Part shown: positions 47,203-57,552 of the stretch, in pieces | Position numbering within the stretch: the stretch's first letter is position 1 | How the letters are laid out: each line of letters opens with the position of its first letter | DNA from: Vannielia litorea | Lineage (GTDB): Bacteria > Pseudomonadota > Alphaproteobacteria > Rhodobacterales > Rhodobacteraceae | Reading direction: 5' to 3' | DNA: 64,000 nucleotides | Assembly: GCF_900142295.1 (NCBI RefSeq) | Contig: NZ_FSRL01000001.1 | Coordinates: 3,472,001 to 3,536,000, forward strand | The notes under the pieces: generated by a model | Seen by the model: only the letters and a program-made list of their open reading frames with translations | The model's database searches: none | What the model was told of the DNA's origin: nothing | Position numbers and translations under genes: made by a program

Positions 47203-48693
47203 ATGCTCTGGTCGGTCCTCAAGATCCTGTTCTTCGTCGTGATCGTCGCGGCGTTGGCGCTGGGCGCGGGCTTCGTGATGGAGAACGGCCCCGCCGTGCT
47301 CCTCCGTGTCGGCTCCATCGAGTTTGCGCCCTCGCCCCTGGTCGCGATCATCTGCGCGTTGCTCCTGCTGCTCGCGGTCTGGCTGATCCTCAAGCTGGCC
47401 GGCCTGCTGGTTGCCGTGGTCCGCTTTCTGAACGGCGACGAAACCGCGATGAGCCGCTACTTCGACCGCCACCGCGAGAAGCGCGGATACGAGGCGCTGT
47501 CGGAGGGGATGATGGCGCTGGCCTCGGGCGAGGGGCAGCTTGCCCTGACCAAGGCCAACCGCGCCGAGCGCTACCTCGGCAAGCCCGAGCTGACCCGCCT
47601 GCTCACCGCCCAGGCCGCCGAACAGGTCGGCGACCGCAAGACCGCCGAAGAGGCCTACAAGGCCATGCTCACCGACGACCGCACCCGCTTTGTCGGCGTG
47701 CGCGGGCTGATGAAGCAGAAACTGGCTGCCGGCGACACCGACACGGCGCTCAAGCTTGCCGAGAAGGCCTTTTCCATGAAGCCCGGCCATGAGGAGGTGC
47801 AGGACACGCTGCTCCAGCTCCAGGCCGGCCATGCCGACTGGACCGGCGCACGCAAGACCCTGAGCGCCAAGCTGAAACACGGCACCCTCCCGCGCGATGT
47901 TCATCGGCGCCGCGATGCGGTTCTGGCGTTGTCCGAGGCCAAGGGCGTGATCGACGAAGGCCACAGCATCGAGGCCCGCGAGGCCGCGATCGAGGCCAAC
48001 CGCCTCTCGCCCGACCTGATCCCGGCCGCGGTGATGGCGGCGCAGGGCTACATCGACCAGGGGAAGCCCAAGTATGCCACACGCGTGCTGAAGAAGGCCT
48101 GGGATGCACAGCCGCACCCCGACCTCGCCGCGGCCTTCGCCGCGATCCAGCCCGACGAGAGCCCCGAGGCGCGGCTGAAGCGCTTTCAGCCCCTGTTGCG
48201 CTCGCACCCCGAGCATGAGGAGACCAAGCTGCTCACCGCCGAGCTGAACCTCGCGGCAGAGGATTTTCCGGCGGCGCGCAAGGCGGTGACGCCACTGGCG
48301 AGCGCCGAGGGCGCCAATGCCCGTGCGCTCACCATCATGGCCGCCGTCGAGCGCGGTGAGGGCGGCGACGACCACGTGGTGCGCGCCTGGCTCGCCCGCG
48401 CCGTGACCGCCCCGCGCGGCCCGGCGTGGGTTTGCGACAACTGTCAGAACATCCACGGACAATGGGCGCCCACCTGCGACAACTGCGGCGCCTTCGACAC
48501 GCTCACCTGGCGCGAGCCGCCGCGTGCAGAAGTCACGATGCCGGGGGGTGTCGAGATGCTCCCGCTGCTGGTCGGCCCCGCACCCAAGCCGGATGTCGAA
48601 GATGCGCCGGTGGTGCTGCACGAGGGCGAGGTGCAAGATGCCGAAACGGTGGAGCCGGAGAGTGAAGACCCGGCGGAAGAGAAGCCAAAATAG
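47203..48693 (+). CDS. hemY: HemY-like TPR membrane protein with C-terminal zinc ribbon
   Basis: The 496-residue product has two N-terminal membrane segments (about 5-25 and 43-68), then a HemY-N domain (AMSRYFDRHREKRGYEALSE) and TPR-like helical repeats. Near residues 407-430 there is a C-x2-C ... C-x2-C zinc ribbon (WVCDNCQNIHGQWAPTCDNC), followed by an acidic tail. HemY (not the protoporphyrinogen oxidase of the same name) is linked to heme synthesis by location; its exact role is unknown. The zinc ribbon is typical of Rhodobacteraceae versions. It starts 13 bases after mic60. Confidence 0.9.
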   Translation: MLWSVLKILFFVVIVAALALGAGFVMENGPAVLLRVGSIEFAPSPLVAIICALLLLLAVWLILKLAGLLVAVVRFLNGDETAMSRYFDRHREKRGYEALSEGMMALASGEGQLALTKANRAERYLGKPELTRLLTAQAAEQVGDRKTAEEAYKAMLTDDRTRFVGVRGLMKQKLAAGDTDTALKLAEKAFSMKPGHEEVQDTLLQLQAGHADWTGARKTLSAKLKHGTLPRDVHRRRDAVLALSEAKGVIDEGHSIEAREAAIEANRLSPDLIPAAVMAAQGYIDQGKPKYATRVLKKAWDAQPHPDLAAAFAAIQPDESPEARLKRFQPLLRSHPEHEETKLLTAELNLAAEDFPAARKAVTPLASAEGANARALTIMAAVERGEGGDDHVVRAWLARAVTAPRGPAWVCDNCQNIHGQWAPTCDNCGAFDTLTWREPPRAEVTMPGGVEMLPLLVGPAPKPDVEDAPVVLHEGEVQDAETVEPESEDPAEEKPK

Positions 48694-48736
48694 GGCTGGC
48701 CCACCGGGTGCGTCCGCGCTATAGACCGCGCCGGTT

Positions 48737-48812
48737 GCCGCTGTAGCTCAGCTGGTAGAGCACGTCATTCGTAATGATGGGGTCGGGGGTTCGAGTCCCT
48801 TCAGCGGCACCA
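48737..48812 (+). tRNA. tRNA-Thr (anticodon CGT)
   Basis: A 76-base cloverleaf with encoded CCA. Acceptor stem GCCGCTG pairs with CAGCGGC; D stem GCTC/GAGC; anticodon stem CGTCA/TGATG with loop TTCGTAA (anticodon CGT, codon ACG, Thr); T arm GGGGG-TTCGAGT-CCCTT. Discriminator base A. A TTTT run follows the CCA and may end transcription. This tRNA reads an ANN codon, so it is a potential substrate for the TsaCDE pathway in the window. Confidence 0.95.
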
Positions 48813-48825
48813 GTTTTCTCTCAGA

Positions 48826-50712
48826 TCAGGCGCTTGGCATGCCCTTGGCCCGGGTGAGGCGCTTTTGTGCGGCGATGCGGAAGGGTGCGTTGGGGGCGCC
48901 GTAGCCCTTGTAGCCGTTCTTGCGCTGGAGGATCTCGAAGAACAGCCCGCCGGCGAAGGCGCGGCTGTAGATCTGGAAGAGCTCGCCATCAGCGTCGGCG
49001 TCGTAGAGGATGTTCGAGGCCTTGAGCCGCTCGAGCACGGCCGGATCGAGCGAGAAGCGGGCGGCGAGATCGGCATAGTAGTTTGCGGACATCGGAAGGG
49101 ACTCGAAGCCGCGTTCGGCAAGCGCATCGGCCGTGGCGAAGATGTCGGCGGTTTCGAGCGCCATGTGCTGAAGCGGTGCGCCGAAGGTCTCGGAGAGGAA
49201 CCGCCCGGCGAGGGTGCGATGGCTGTCGGCCCCGTTGAGGGTGATCCGCAAGGCGCCATCGGGCGTCGCCACGGCCTGGCTTCGCACCAGGCCGTCGGGG
49301 TCGATCACGTCGACCATCGGAGATTTGGCGATGTCGAAGAGCGTGCCGTAGAACAGGGTCCAGCTGAGCATGTTGTCGTAGCTCATGGTCTGGGCGAGAT
49401 GGTCGATCCGGGTAAGGCCGGTGCCCGTGCCGGCCGGTTCGACGGCCTCGAACTCCACCTCCCAGACCCGCTCCAGGCCACTGCCCTCGTCGAGGAAATG
49501 CAGCAGGCTGCCGGAGAGGCCCCGAATGGCTGGGATCTGGAGCTCACCGGGGCCGATGGGTTGCGAGAAAAGCTCTGCCCCGAGCGCCGAGGCCCGGGTG
49601 ATGGTGTCGGCGGCGGAAGCAACCTGGAGCCCGATGTCGCAAACGGTGGTGCCGCGCGCAGCCCAGGCGGAGGCGGCATACCCCTCTGTCTCCTCGTTCA
49701 GCACGATGCGGATATCACCCTGCTGCCACAACGAGACGGCCTTGTTGCGGTGCCGGGCGGCATGGGTAAAGCCCAGGGTGGTGAGCAGCGCGCTCAGCTC
49801 GGTGGCCTCGTCGCCCCGCGTGGCGAACTCGATGAAGGCCACGCCTTCGGCCCGGATCGGTGGCGGAAAGGCGGGCAGGTCGATGCCGAGCGAGGGTTCG
49901 GCGCGGCGCGTCGCATCCATCACAGCCATGAGCGAGCGGTACCCGTCGCGGGCGATCGCCTTTGTGTTGCCGCCGCGGAACTGGTCGTTGAAGATTTCGA
50001 GGCTGATCGGGCCGGCGTAGCCAGTGGCCATGATCGCCCGCACGAAGTCGGTCACCGCAAGGTCGCCTTCTCCGGGCATGTTGCGAAAGTGCCGGGACCA
50101 ATAGAGCAGGTCCATCTCGATGGCGGGTGCATCGGCGAGCTGGACGAAGAAGATCCGGTCGCCGGGAATGGCGCGGATGCTCTCGGGAGAGAGCTTGCGG
50201 CCAAGGGTATGGAAGCTGTCGAGAATCAGGCCGATGTTGGGATGGTCTGCGCGGCGCACGATCTCCCAGGCATCGCGGTGATCGTTGACATGTCGGCCCC
50301 AGGCGAGAGCCTCGTAGCCCACCCGGAGCCCGCGCGCCGCGGCCCGCTCGCCCAGGGTGTGAAAGTCGGCGGCAGCGCGGTCGACCCCGCCCAGCGCCTC
50401 GGGGTGACAGGAGGAGCAGAACAGCGCGAGGTCGGTGCCCAGCTCCTGCATCACGTCGAACTTGCGCTCGGCGCGGTCGAAGGCCTTGGCGCGCAGCGGC
50501 TCCGGAAGCCCCTCGAAATCGCGGAACGGCTGGAACAGGACGATCTCGAGCCCGTGGTCGCGCACCATCCGACCCACGTCGCGCGGGCTGCCCTCATCGG
50601 CGATGAAATCCTGCTCGAAGATCTCGATTCCGTCGAAGCCCGCCGCGGCGATGGCCTCCAGTTTCTCGCGGAGGTTGCCGGAGATCGAGACGGTGGCGAT
50701 CGAAGTCTTCAC
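48826..50712 (-). CDS. quiC: 3-dehydroshikimate dehydratase-like fusion (TIM barrel plus HPPD-like domain)
   Basis: The 628-residue product has an N-terminal sugar phosphate isomerase-type TIM barrel (KTSIATVSISGNLREKLEAI, GFDGIEIFEQDFI, LALFCSSCHP, LILDSFHTLGR, ISLEIFNDQFR) and a C-terminal 4-hydroxyphenylpyruvate dioxygenase-like domain with two VOC modules (RIDHLAQTMSYDNMLSW, LQHMALETADIFATADAL, and FAGGLFFEILQRKNGY with metal Glu). This is the QuiC1/AsbF-related architecture that dehydrates 3-dehydroshikimate to protocatechuate. Start is GTG at 50712. It ends 14 bases from the tRNA and follows the transglutaminase gene by 60 bases. Confidence 0.88.
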   Translation of the reverse strand: MKTSIATVSISGNLREKLEAIAAAGFDGIEIFEQDFIADEGSPRDVGRMVRDHGLEIVLFQPFRDFEGLPEPLRAKAFDRAERKFDVMQELGTDLALFCSSCHPEALGGVDRAAADFHTLGERAAARGLRVGYEALAWGRHVNDHRDAWEIVRRADHPNIGLILDSFHTLGRKLSPESIRAIPGDRIFFVQLADAPAIEMDLLYWSRHFRNMPGEGDLAVTDFVRAIMATGYAGPISLEIFNDQFRGGNTKAIARDGYRSLMAVMDATRRAEPSLGIDLPAFPPPIRAEGVAFIEFATRGDEATELSALLTTLGFTHAARHRNKAVSLWQQGDIRIVLNEETEGYAASAWAARGTTVCDIGLQVASAADTITRASALGAELFSQPIGPGELQIPAIRGLSGSLLHFLDEGSGLERVWEVEFEAVEPAGTGTGLTRIDHLAQTMSYDNMLSWTLFYGTLFDIAKSPMVDVIDPDGLVRSQAVATPDGALRITLNGADSHRTLAGRFLSETFGAPLQHMALETADIFATADALAERGFESLPMSANYYADLAARFSLDPAVLERLKASNILYDADADGELFQIYSRAFAGGLFFEILQRKNGYKGYGAPNAPFRIAAQKRLTRAKGMPSA

Positions 50713-50772
50713 GGGAGGTGCCTTTCGGGTGGGCTTGCAGTCAGGATGAGCGCCGCGCGGAGCGCGTGTCAA

Positions 50773-51654
50773 TCAGGCCGGGAGCGGGATGACATCGACG
50801 CAGTGGCTTGTTTCTTGCTCGCCGGCGGTGCGGATCACGCCCTTCACGGGAGCGACATCGCCATAGTCGCGGCCGACGGCAACGGTGATGTGGTCCATGC
50901 CGGCGGAGATGTTGTTGGTCGGGTCGAACTCGAGCCAGCCGGCCTCTGCGCCGCACCACGCACGCACCCAGGCGTGCATCGCATCCGCTCCTTCCAGCCG
51001 TTCCTCGCCCTCCGGCGGGATGGTGCGCAGAAAACCCGAGACATACCCTGCCGGAATACCGAGGCTGCGCAGGCAGGCGATCATGATGTGGGAGAAATCC
51101 TGGCAAACTCCGTGACGGGCGGCGAAAGCCTCTGTTGCCGGAGTATCCACCTCGGTTGCCTCGGGATCGAAGGTCATCTCGCGGTGCAAGGCCTCCCCGA
51201 TGCCCCGAACCGCCTCCAGCACCGGCATGTCGGGCGTCACAAGACCCCGCGCGAAGGCGGTCATGTCGGCGTTGGGCGACACCCGAGGGCTCGGCCCGAG
51301 AAAATGATGCGGCGCGGTGCCGTCGATCCGGCGGACCTCGGCGATCTCGCGCGGCAGGGCGGAAAGTGCGGGAGAGAACTCCAGCCCCGGCGGCTGCAAC
51401 AGCCGCTCCGCCCGCGCCACGAGCGACAGGGAGATACGGTCGACCGGTTCGTGGAAGGCTATGAAGGTGACGAGGTTGCCGTAGAAGTCGAAAAGGTCGC
51501 GCCGCTCCTGCGGCACGGGGTCGACCGTGAGAAGGCTCGCCGAGATCCGCTGCCGGTCGGGGATTTCGGCGGGCAGGAGGTGGAGCAGGTTGCGGGCGTG
51601 GTCTGAGGTGCCCTGGTATTCGTACTCGATCTGGAGCTTCACGTCGTAGCGCAA
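50773..51654 (-). CDS. Transglutaminase-like domain protein
   Basis: The 293-residue product has an N-terminal beta domain (VKLQIEYEYQGTSDHARNLL, a Bact_transglu_N-type region) and a transglutaminase-like catalytic core with Cys184 in RHGVCQDFSHIMIACLRSLG, His227 in DAMHAWVRAW and Asp244 in LEFDPTN. The Cys-His-Asp triad is complete, so it should act as a thiol hydrolase or transferase. It has no signal peptide. It starts 4 bases after the ATP-grasp/Alpha-E gene and belongs to the amidoligase-type cluster. Confidence 0.93.
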   Translation of the reverse strand: MRYDVKLQIEYEYQGTSDHARNLLHLLPAEIPDRQRISASLLTVDPVPQERRDLFDFYGNLVTFIAFHEPVDRISLSLVARAERLLQPPGLEFSPALSALPREIAEVRRIDGTAPHHFLGPSPRVSPNADMTAFARGLVTPDMPVLEAVRGIGEALHREMTFDPEATEVDTPATEAFAARHGVCQDFSHIMIACLRSLGIPAGYVSGFLRTIPPEGEERLEGADAMHAWVRAWCGAEAGWLEFDPTNNISAGMDHITVAVGRDYGDVAPVKGVIRTAGEQETSHCVDVIPLPA

Positions 51655-51658
51655 CGGG

Positions 51659-54055
51659 TCACCTCAGGTAGAGCGTGGAGAGAAGATTGGACACGTTCGC
51701 GAGATCGTCGCGCAACTTCAACAGGGCCTTGGAGCTCAGCGCGCCCGGTTCGGCGGTTTGCAACTGGGTTTCGATCGGCATCACCGCGCGGGTCAGGGCG
51801 GTGGGCCGGCCGGGCGCGGAACTGCCGGGCAGCATCCGCGACAGCTCGATCATCTCCGAAAGCTGGAAGACGATGGCACGCGGGTTGTTGGGGTCGAGCG
51901 CGAGCAGGTCCACGACCGAGCCGCGACTTGCCTCGATCGGGTAGCGCTGGCGGTGGGTCATGACCGCATCGCCCAGCTCCAGCGCGATATCGAGGCTGCC
52001 CTGCGGATGATCGGCATCACAGAAGGCGGCAAGGATCGACGAAAGGGCATCTGCCCGCTCCAGCGCCCGCCCGAAAGCCAGAAAGCTCCAGCCGATGGAG
52101 CGATACATGTTCTCCTGAACGAGGCCCGAAAAGCCGGTGACCTTGCGCAGCAGAACGCCCATTTCATGCACGGCACTGTCGCCGGGGCGGGTGGTGCCGC
52201 TCATGTTGGCGAGCGTCTGCGCGAGATCGGAGAGGGCATTCCAGCCGTCGATCGAAAAGCGGTCGCGGACCTTTCCGGCGCAACTGCGGCCCGACGCAAG
52301 CAGGCCAGAAAGCGCGGACGGGATTGGCTCGGCCACGTCGAGCGCGAAGATCTCCATGTACTTGGCGAGCTTCACCAGTCGCGGATCCTTGCGGTCGCCG
52401 GTTTCGGCAAGCCGCAGGTGATAGGCGCGCAGCAGGCGAATTGCGCCTTCGAACCGCTCCACGTAGCGCCCGAGCCAGAAGAGGTTTTCGGCTGCACGGG
52501 CCGGGAGTGCCCCGGCGCGGGGTGTGAGGGACGAGCTGGCGCCGAGCATCGACTCGGCGGAAACCGGGACATCGCCCATGATCCAGACGTCGGCCACCGT
52601 GCCGCCGCGCTGCATGGCCAGCGCCGACAGATCGTCGGACGAGCCGATGCGGGCGTATCCGCCGGGCATGAAGGTCCAGCCATTCGGGGTGCGCGCCGCC
52701 GTTACCCGCACCGTCATCGGGCGCGGCACGAGGCGGCCGTTCTCCCAGGCGGGGGTGGTCGAGAGCGTGACGAGCTCCTGAGCCACGAGGTTGCCGCCTT
52801 CGGCCTCGATCCAGGCGTCGATCGACTCCTGCGCCCGCGCGCGGAAGCCGTCGCCCTGAGCCGTGGTCGCGCCAAGCTCGAAGGGCAGGTCGGCGGCCAG
52901 CGCGTGCCCGATCATCAATTCCGAGGTATGGGCGCGGACATGGGCGCGCTCGCTCTCGGTGCCGCACCACCAGGTGGCGATGTTGGGCAGCTTCAGGGGC
53001 TGGCCGGTGAGAACCTCGGAGATTCGCGGCAGAAAGGCCTCGAGCGCGCGCATCTCGAGCACGCCGGCGCCGAGGGAATTGACCATCGACAGCGTGCCGA
53101 GCCGCAATGCCTGCACAAGCCCCGGGGTGCCGAGATAGGAGGATTCGTCGAGTTCCAGAGGGTCGGCGAACTCGCTGTCGAGCCTCCGCCACAGCGCGCC
53201 CAGTGGCTCCAGCCCTTCGACGGTGCGCACCTTGAGCTGCCCGTCGTGCACGATCATGTCCTCGCCCTCGAGCAGCATCATCCCGAGGTAGCGGGCGATG
53301 TAGGTGTGCTCGAAGTAGGTGTCGTTGCCTGGCCCCGGAGTCAGGATCGCCGCCCGGCGACCGGCCTCCCCGGACAGCCCGTCAAGCGCTGCCCGGAAGG
53401 CGCGGAAGAAGCCGGCGAGACGGTGAATGTTGGCGCGGGGGAAAGGATCCTGGAAGATCCGCGCCGTCGCCATCCGGTTCTCGAGCGCGAAGCCGGCGCC
53501 GGAGGGGGCCTGCGTGCGGTCGCCCAGCACGAACCATGTGCCATCGGGGTTGCGCGAGATCTCGAAGGCGATGATGTGCAGGAAATGCCCCGAGGCAGGC
53601 GCGATGCCCACCATCGGGCGCAGCCAGCGCGGATTGCGGGCCACCAGTTCGGCCGGCAGGTGTCCGCCCCGGACCAGCTCGGCCGGGCCGTAGAGATCGG
53701 CCACGACCCGCTCGAGAAGGTCCGCGCGCTGGGCAAGGCCATCGCAGATCGAGAACCATTCCTGCTCGTGCAGGATCACCGGAACATGGCTGAACGGCCA
53801 GTCGCGCTCTGGCGCGGGGTCGTTGGAATACTGCCGGAAGTACACACCGGCGTCGCGCAGGTAATTGGTGCCGCGGGCAAAGAGATCTTCGATCTCGCGC
53901 GGCTTCAGGTCTCCCAGGGCAGAGATGAAGCCTTGCCAGACCGGGCGCATCCGGCCCTGCCCGTCGATCAGCTCGTCCGCGGTTCCGGGCCGGGGCGCGT
54001 AGCCCTCCAGCAGCGGAAAGCGGCCGGTGGCCCGGAGAGCGCCGGATCCGGTCAA
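51659..54055 (-). CDS. Circularly permuted ATP-grasp/Alpha-E fusion protein
   Basis: The 798-residue product has an N-terminal circularly permuted ATP-grasp domain of about 480 residues ([64 protein letters not shown]-like [20 protein letters not shown], and metal-binding WWCGTESER with [20 protein letters not shown]), followed by an Alpha-E domain ([20 protein letters not shown], then helical to [15 protein letters not shown]). The ATP-grasp part is predicted to form peptide-type bonds. Start is a TTG at 54055, overlapping the DUF2126 gene stop (TTGA). Flanked by two transglutaminase-type genes. Confidence 0.92.
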   Translation of the reverse strand: MTGSGALRATGRFPLLEGYAPRPGTADELIDGQGRMRPVWQGFISALGDLKPREIEDLFARGTNYLRDAGVYFRQYSNDPAPERDWPFSHVPVILHEQEWFSICDGLAQRADLLERVVADLYGPAELVRGGHLPAELVARNPRWLRPMVGIAPASGHFLHIIAFEISRNPDGTWFVLGDRTQAPSGAGFALENRMATARIFQDPFPRANIHRLAGFFRAFRAALDGLSGEAGRRAAILTPGPGNDTYFEHTYIARYLGMMLLEGEDMIVHDGQLKVRTVEGLEPLGALWRRLDSEFADPLELDESSYLGTPGLVQALRLGTLSMVNSLGAGVLEMRALEAFLPRISEVLTGQPLKLPNIATWWCGTESERAHVRAHTSELMIGHALAADLPFELGATTAQGDGFRARAQESIDAWIEAEGGNLVAQELVTLSTTPAWENGRLVPRPMTVRVTAARTPNGWTFMPGGYARIGSSDDLSALAMQRGGTVADVWIMGDVPVSAESMLGASSSLTPRAGALPARAAENLFWLGRYVERFEGAIRLLRAYHLRLAETGDRKDPRLVKLAKYMEIFALDVAEPIPSALSGLLASGRSCAGKVRDRFSIDGWNALSDLAQTLANMSGTTRPGDSAVHEMGVLLRKVTGFSGLVQENMYRSIGWSFLAFGRALERADALSSILAAFCDADHPQGSLDIALELGDAVMTHRQRYPIEASRGSVVDLLALDPNNPRAIVFQLSEMIELSRMLPGSSAPGRPTALTRAVMPIETQLQTAEPGALSSKALLKLRDDLANVSNLLSTLYLR

Positions 54056-57000
54056 GCGTTGAGCCTCGGGTCGCGGCGCAGGTCGAGCGTGCAGGGAAAC
54101 TCCGGGTGCGGCTGCTCGGGCGCCGGCCGGTAGGCGCCGGGCGCGTAGCCATGGGGCTCGAACCGGGCCAGGCGCCGGGCCTCGGCCTCGTTGCCGTTGA
54201 CCGGGAAGGTCTCGTAGTTGCGCCCGCCGGGATGGGCCACGTGATAGGTGCAACCGCCGATCGGACGGCCTGTCCAGTCATCGTAGATGTCGAAGTGCAG
54301 CGGCGTGTTGACCGGCAGTACCGGGTGCAGGGCCTCGGGCGGTTGCCAGGCCTTGTAGCGCACCGCGCCGACCTGCGTGCCCGACTGGTTGCCGGGTGTG
54401 AGAGGCACCGGGCGCTGGTTGACCATGATCCGGTAGCGGCCGTGATGCTGAGTGGTCAGCTTGACCTGCAGCCGCTCCACCGAGCTATCGGTGTAGCGCA
54501 CGGTGCCGCCGATCGCGCCGGTCTCGCCCAGTACGTGCCAAGGCTCCAGGGCCTGCCGCACCTCGAGATGCGCCCCCTCCACCTCGACCTGCCCGCAGAA
54601 GGGAAAGCGGAACTCGGCCTGCGCCTCGTACCAGGCCGGGTCGAAGGCGTAGCCGTGCTGGGCGAGGTCTTCGAGCAGCTTGAGGAAATCGGCCCAGAGG
54701 AACTCGGGCATCATGTAGCGATCGTGCAGCACGGTGCCCCAGCGCACCGGCTTGCCGCTCACCGGCGCCTTCCAGCAGCGCGCGATGATCGCGCGGATCA
54801 GCAGCTGTTGCGCCAGGTTCATGCGCGGGTGCGGTGGCATCTCGAAGCCGCGGAACTCGATCAGCCCGAGCCGCCCGGTGGGGCCATCGGGGGAGTAGAG
54901 CTTGTCGATGCAGATCTCGGCGCGGTGGGTATTGCCGGTGACATCGGTCAGCATGTTGCGGAACAGCCGGTCCACCAGCCAGGGCGGCGGCATGTCGCCT
55001 TCGCCGGGGGCGGGCACTTGGGCCAGCGCCATCTCCAGCTCGTAGAGCGTGTCGTGGCGGGCCTCGTCGATCCGGGGGGCCTGCGAGGTGGGGCCGATGA
55101 AGAGGCCGGAGAAGAGGTAGCTCAGCGACGGGTGCCGCTGCCAGATCAGGATGAGCGACTTCAGCAGGTCGGGACGGCGCAGGAAGGGCGAGTCGTTCGG
55201 CGTTTCACCACCCACGACCACGTGATTGCCGCCGCCGGTGCCGGTGTGGCGCCCGTCGATCATGAACTTGTCGGCCCCAAGCCGGCAGTTGCGGGCCTCC
55301 TCGTAGATCGCCTCGGTCGTGGCCACGCAATCCTGCCAGTCGTAGGCGGGGTGAATGTTGACCTCGATCACGCCGGGGTCGGGTGCGACGCGGATCACGT
55401 TGAGCCGGTGGTCATGGGGCGGAGCATAGCCCTCGATGTGAATGGGCAGGCCCATTTTCTTGGCGGTCGCCTCGGCTGCGGCGAGCAGATCGAGGTACTC
55501 CTCCATGCTTTCGACCGGTGGCATGAACACGCAGAGCCGGCCGTCGCGTGGCTCGACCGAGATCGCGGTGCGTACGGCGCCGCCGATGGTCAGCTCCTGC
55601 TCGACGATGTCCTGCGTGGGGCCCGTGGCCTTGGGCGCGGAAACCGGCTGTTTGCGCTCTTCGGTGGTCTCCGGCAGCGCGTCTCCGGCCTCTTCGTGGT
55701 AGTCGGGCAGGGGACCGCGCTCGATGCTGGGATCGGTGATATAGGTGTAGGGAAACTGGCTCGGCGGGACGTAGGGCAGCGTGCCGAGCGGCAGACGGTA
55801 GCCCACGGCGCTGTCACCGGGCACGAGAAAGACCTTGCCGCGCCGGAGCTTCCATTTTTCCGACCGCCACTTGTGGCCGGAAGCGCGGGATTGCCAGGCT
55901 TGGATCGGCAGCACGTGACCGGCGGGCTCGGTCAGGCCGCGCTCGAAAACCTTGGCGATGCGGGCGCGCTCTTCCGGGTCCTTCAGCTTTGAGTTCTCCG
56001 GGGTCACGTTCTCGGGGAGATTGGCCTCTTTCAGGATCCATTCTCCGGGGTCTTCATAGGCGGGGGCCACGAAATCGGCGCCCACGCCGAGCGCTTCGGC
56101 CATGCCTTCAAGAAACTGCTGCGAATGTTCGGCCGTCGCGCCGGTATCCTGGCCCTCCTTGGCGACAAGCGACTCGTCGGCCCAGACAGGCTTGCCGTCG
56201 CGCCGCCAGTAAAGCGAGAAGGTCCAGCGCGGGAGGGTCTCGCCCGGATACCACTTGCCCTGCCCGTAGTGCAGGAAGCCGCCGGGGGCGAAGCGGTCGC
56301 GGAGGCGGCGGATGAGCTTGTCGGCGAGGTCGCGCTTCATCGGGCCGACGGCGGCGGTGTTCCACTCCGCGCCCTCGAAATCGTCGATTGAGACGAAGGT
56401 GGGCTCGCCGCCCATGGTCAGGCGGGCATCGGCGGCCTTGAGGTCCTCATCGACCTTGTTGCCAAGGTCGTTGAGCCGGGTCCAGGCCTCGTCGGAGAAG
56501 GGCTTGGTGATGCGCGGGTGTTCGGCGACACGATCCACCTTCATGTCGAAGGCGAATTCTACCTCCGGCGTGCCGGCAGCAGTAAAGCCGCCCGTGATGG
56601 GGGCGGCGTTGCGGTAGTGCGGCGTGGCGGCCAGAGGGATGTGGCTCTCGCCGGTGAGCAGGCCGGAGGTCGGGTCGAGCCCGATCCAGCCGGCGCCGGG
56701 AATGTAGACCTCGACCCAGGCGTGCAGGTCGGTGAAATCGACCTCGGTGCCGGAGGGGCCGTCGAGCGCCTTCACGTCGGGCTTGAGCTGGATCAGGTAG
56801 CCGGAAACGAAGCGGGCGGCAAAGCCGAGGTTGCGCAGGCACTGGACCAGCAACCAGGAGCTGTCGCGGCAGGAGCCGGACTTGACGGTGAGCGTTTCTT
56901 CCGGCGTCTGCACGCCGGGCTCCATGCGGATGGTATAATCGACCACGCTGGAGATGTGACTGTTGAGCGCGACCAGAAAGTCGACCGTGCCGTCGATGCC

Positions 57001-57408
57001 GAAGTTCAGCCCGCCGATGAACTGGGCGAGCTTGGGCCCTTCGGGCTCGGGGCGGCGGTAGATCGAGAGGTCTTCGCGCAGGTCTTCGGGGTAGTCGAAC
57101 GGCCACTTCTCGGCGCTCTCCTCCACGAAGAAGTCGAAGGGATTGTAGACAGTCATGTCGGCGGTCAGGTCGACCTCGATCTTGAGCTCGCGGACGGGCT
57201 CGGGAAAGACAAAGCGTGACAGCCAGTTGCCATACGGGTCCTGCTGGTGGTTCACGAAGTGTCCGCCGGGTGAAACCTTCAGACTGTGGGAGAGCACGCG
57301 GGTGCGGGAGTGGGGCGCCGGTCGCAGCCGGATGATCTGCGGGGCCAGGGTAACGGGCCGGTCGTACTTGTAATGCGTGAGGTGATAGATGCTTGCGAGA
57401 ATGGCCAT
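54052..57408 (-). CDS. Transglutaminase-DUF2126 fusion protein
   Basis: The 1118-residue product starts with an N-terminal transglutaminase-type domain (about residues 1-260): beta part, Cys180 in [20 protein letters not shown], His229 in [11 protein letters not shown] and Asp245 in GLDPTSG. A DUF2126 region fills the rest, including [57 protein letters not shown], the glutamine-synthetase-like [20 protein letters not shown] and C-terminal [20 protein letters not shown]. The fusion pairs a thiol-protease-like domain with a region proposed to act in amide-bond chemistry. The ATG at 57408 begins at the conserved IYHLTHYKY. Confidence 0.92.
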   Translation of the reverse strand: MAILASIYHLTHYKYDRPVTLAPQIIRLRPAPHSRTRVLSHSLKVSPGGHFVNHQQDPYGNWLSRFVFPEPVRELKIEVDLTADMTVYNPFDFFVEESAEKWPFDYPEDLREDLSIYRRPEPEGPKLAQFIGGLNFGIDGTVDFLVALNSHISSVVDYTIRMEPGVQTPEETLTVKSGSCRDSSWLLVQCLRNLGFAARFVSGYLIQLKPDVKALDGPSGTEVDFTDLHAWVEVYIPGAGWIGLDPTSGLLTGESHIPLAATPHYRNAAPITGGFTAAGTPEVEFAFDMKVDRVAEHPRITKPFSDEAWTRLNDLGNKVDEDLKAADARLTMGGEPTFVSIDDFEGAEWNTAAVGPMKRDLADKLIRRLRDRFAPGGFLHYGQGKWYPGETLPRWTFSLYWRRDGKPVWADESLVAKEGQDTGATAEHSQQFLEGMAEALGVGADFVAPAYEDPGEWILKEANLPENVTPENSKLKDPEERARIAKVFERGLTEPAGHVLPIQAWQSRASGHKWRSEKWKLRRGKVFLVPGDSAVGYRLPLGTLPYVPPSQFPYTYITDPSIERGPLPDYHEEAGDALPETTEERKQPVSAPKATGPTQDIVEQELTIGGAVRTAISVEPRDGRLCVFMPPVESMEEYLDLLAAAEATAKKMGLPIHIEGYAPPHDHRLNVIRVAPDPGVIEVNIHPAYDWQDCVATTEAIYEEARNCRLGADKFMIDGRHTGTGGGNHVVVGGETPNDSPFLRRPDLLKSLILIWQRHPSLSYLFSGLFIGPTSQAPRIDEARHDTLYELEMALAQVPAPGEGDMPPPWLVDRLFRNMLTDVTGNTHRAEICIDKLYSPDGPTGRLGLIEFRGFEMPPHPRMNLAQQLLIRAIIARCWKAPVSGKPVRWGTVLHDRYMMPEFLWADFLKLLEDLAQHGYAFDPAWYEAQAEFRFPFCGQVEVEGAHLEVRQALEPWHVLGETGAIGGTVRYTDSSVERLQVKLTTQHHGRYRIMVNQRPVPLTPGNQSGTQVGAVRYKAWQPPEALHPVLPVNTPLHFDIYDDWTGRPIGGCTYHVAHPGGRNYETFPVNGNEAEARRLARFEPHGYAPGAYRPAPEQPHPEFPCTLDLRRDPRLNA

Positions 57409-57552
57409 GCCGATTGGTGCGCCCTGTCTGTGCTGAACACAGGATTTATGCCGCATCTGCGAAGGGTTGCATAGCAGGCATTCTGGAGGGCGTCCTGGGC
57501 GCGGCGGCGCGGCCAGGACGGCGGGTGGGCCGCCCCGGCCTTGTCGGGCGGG

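Noticed and set aside
51758..54133. A 791-codon open frame on the plus strand opposite the ATP-grasp/Alpha-E gene
   Set aside because: No recognisable domain; the minus-strand gene carries all conserved motifs.
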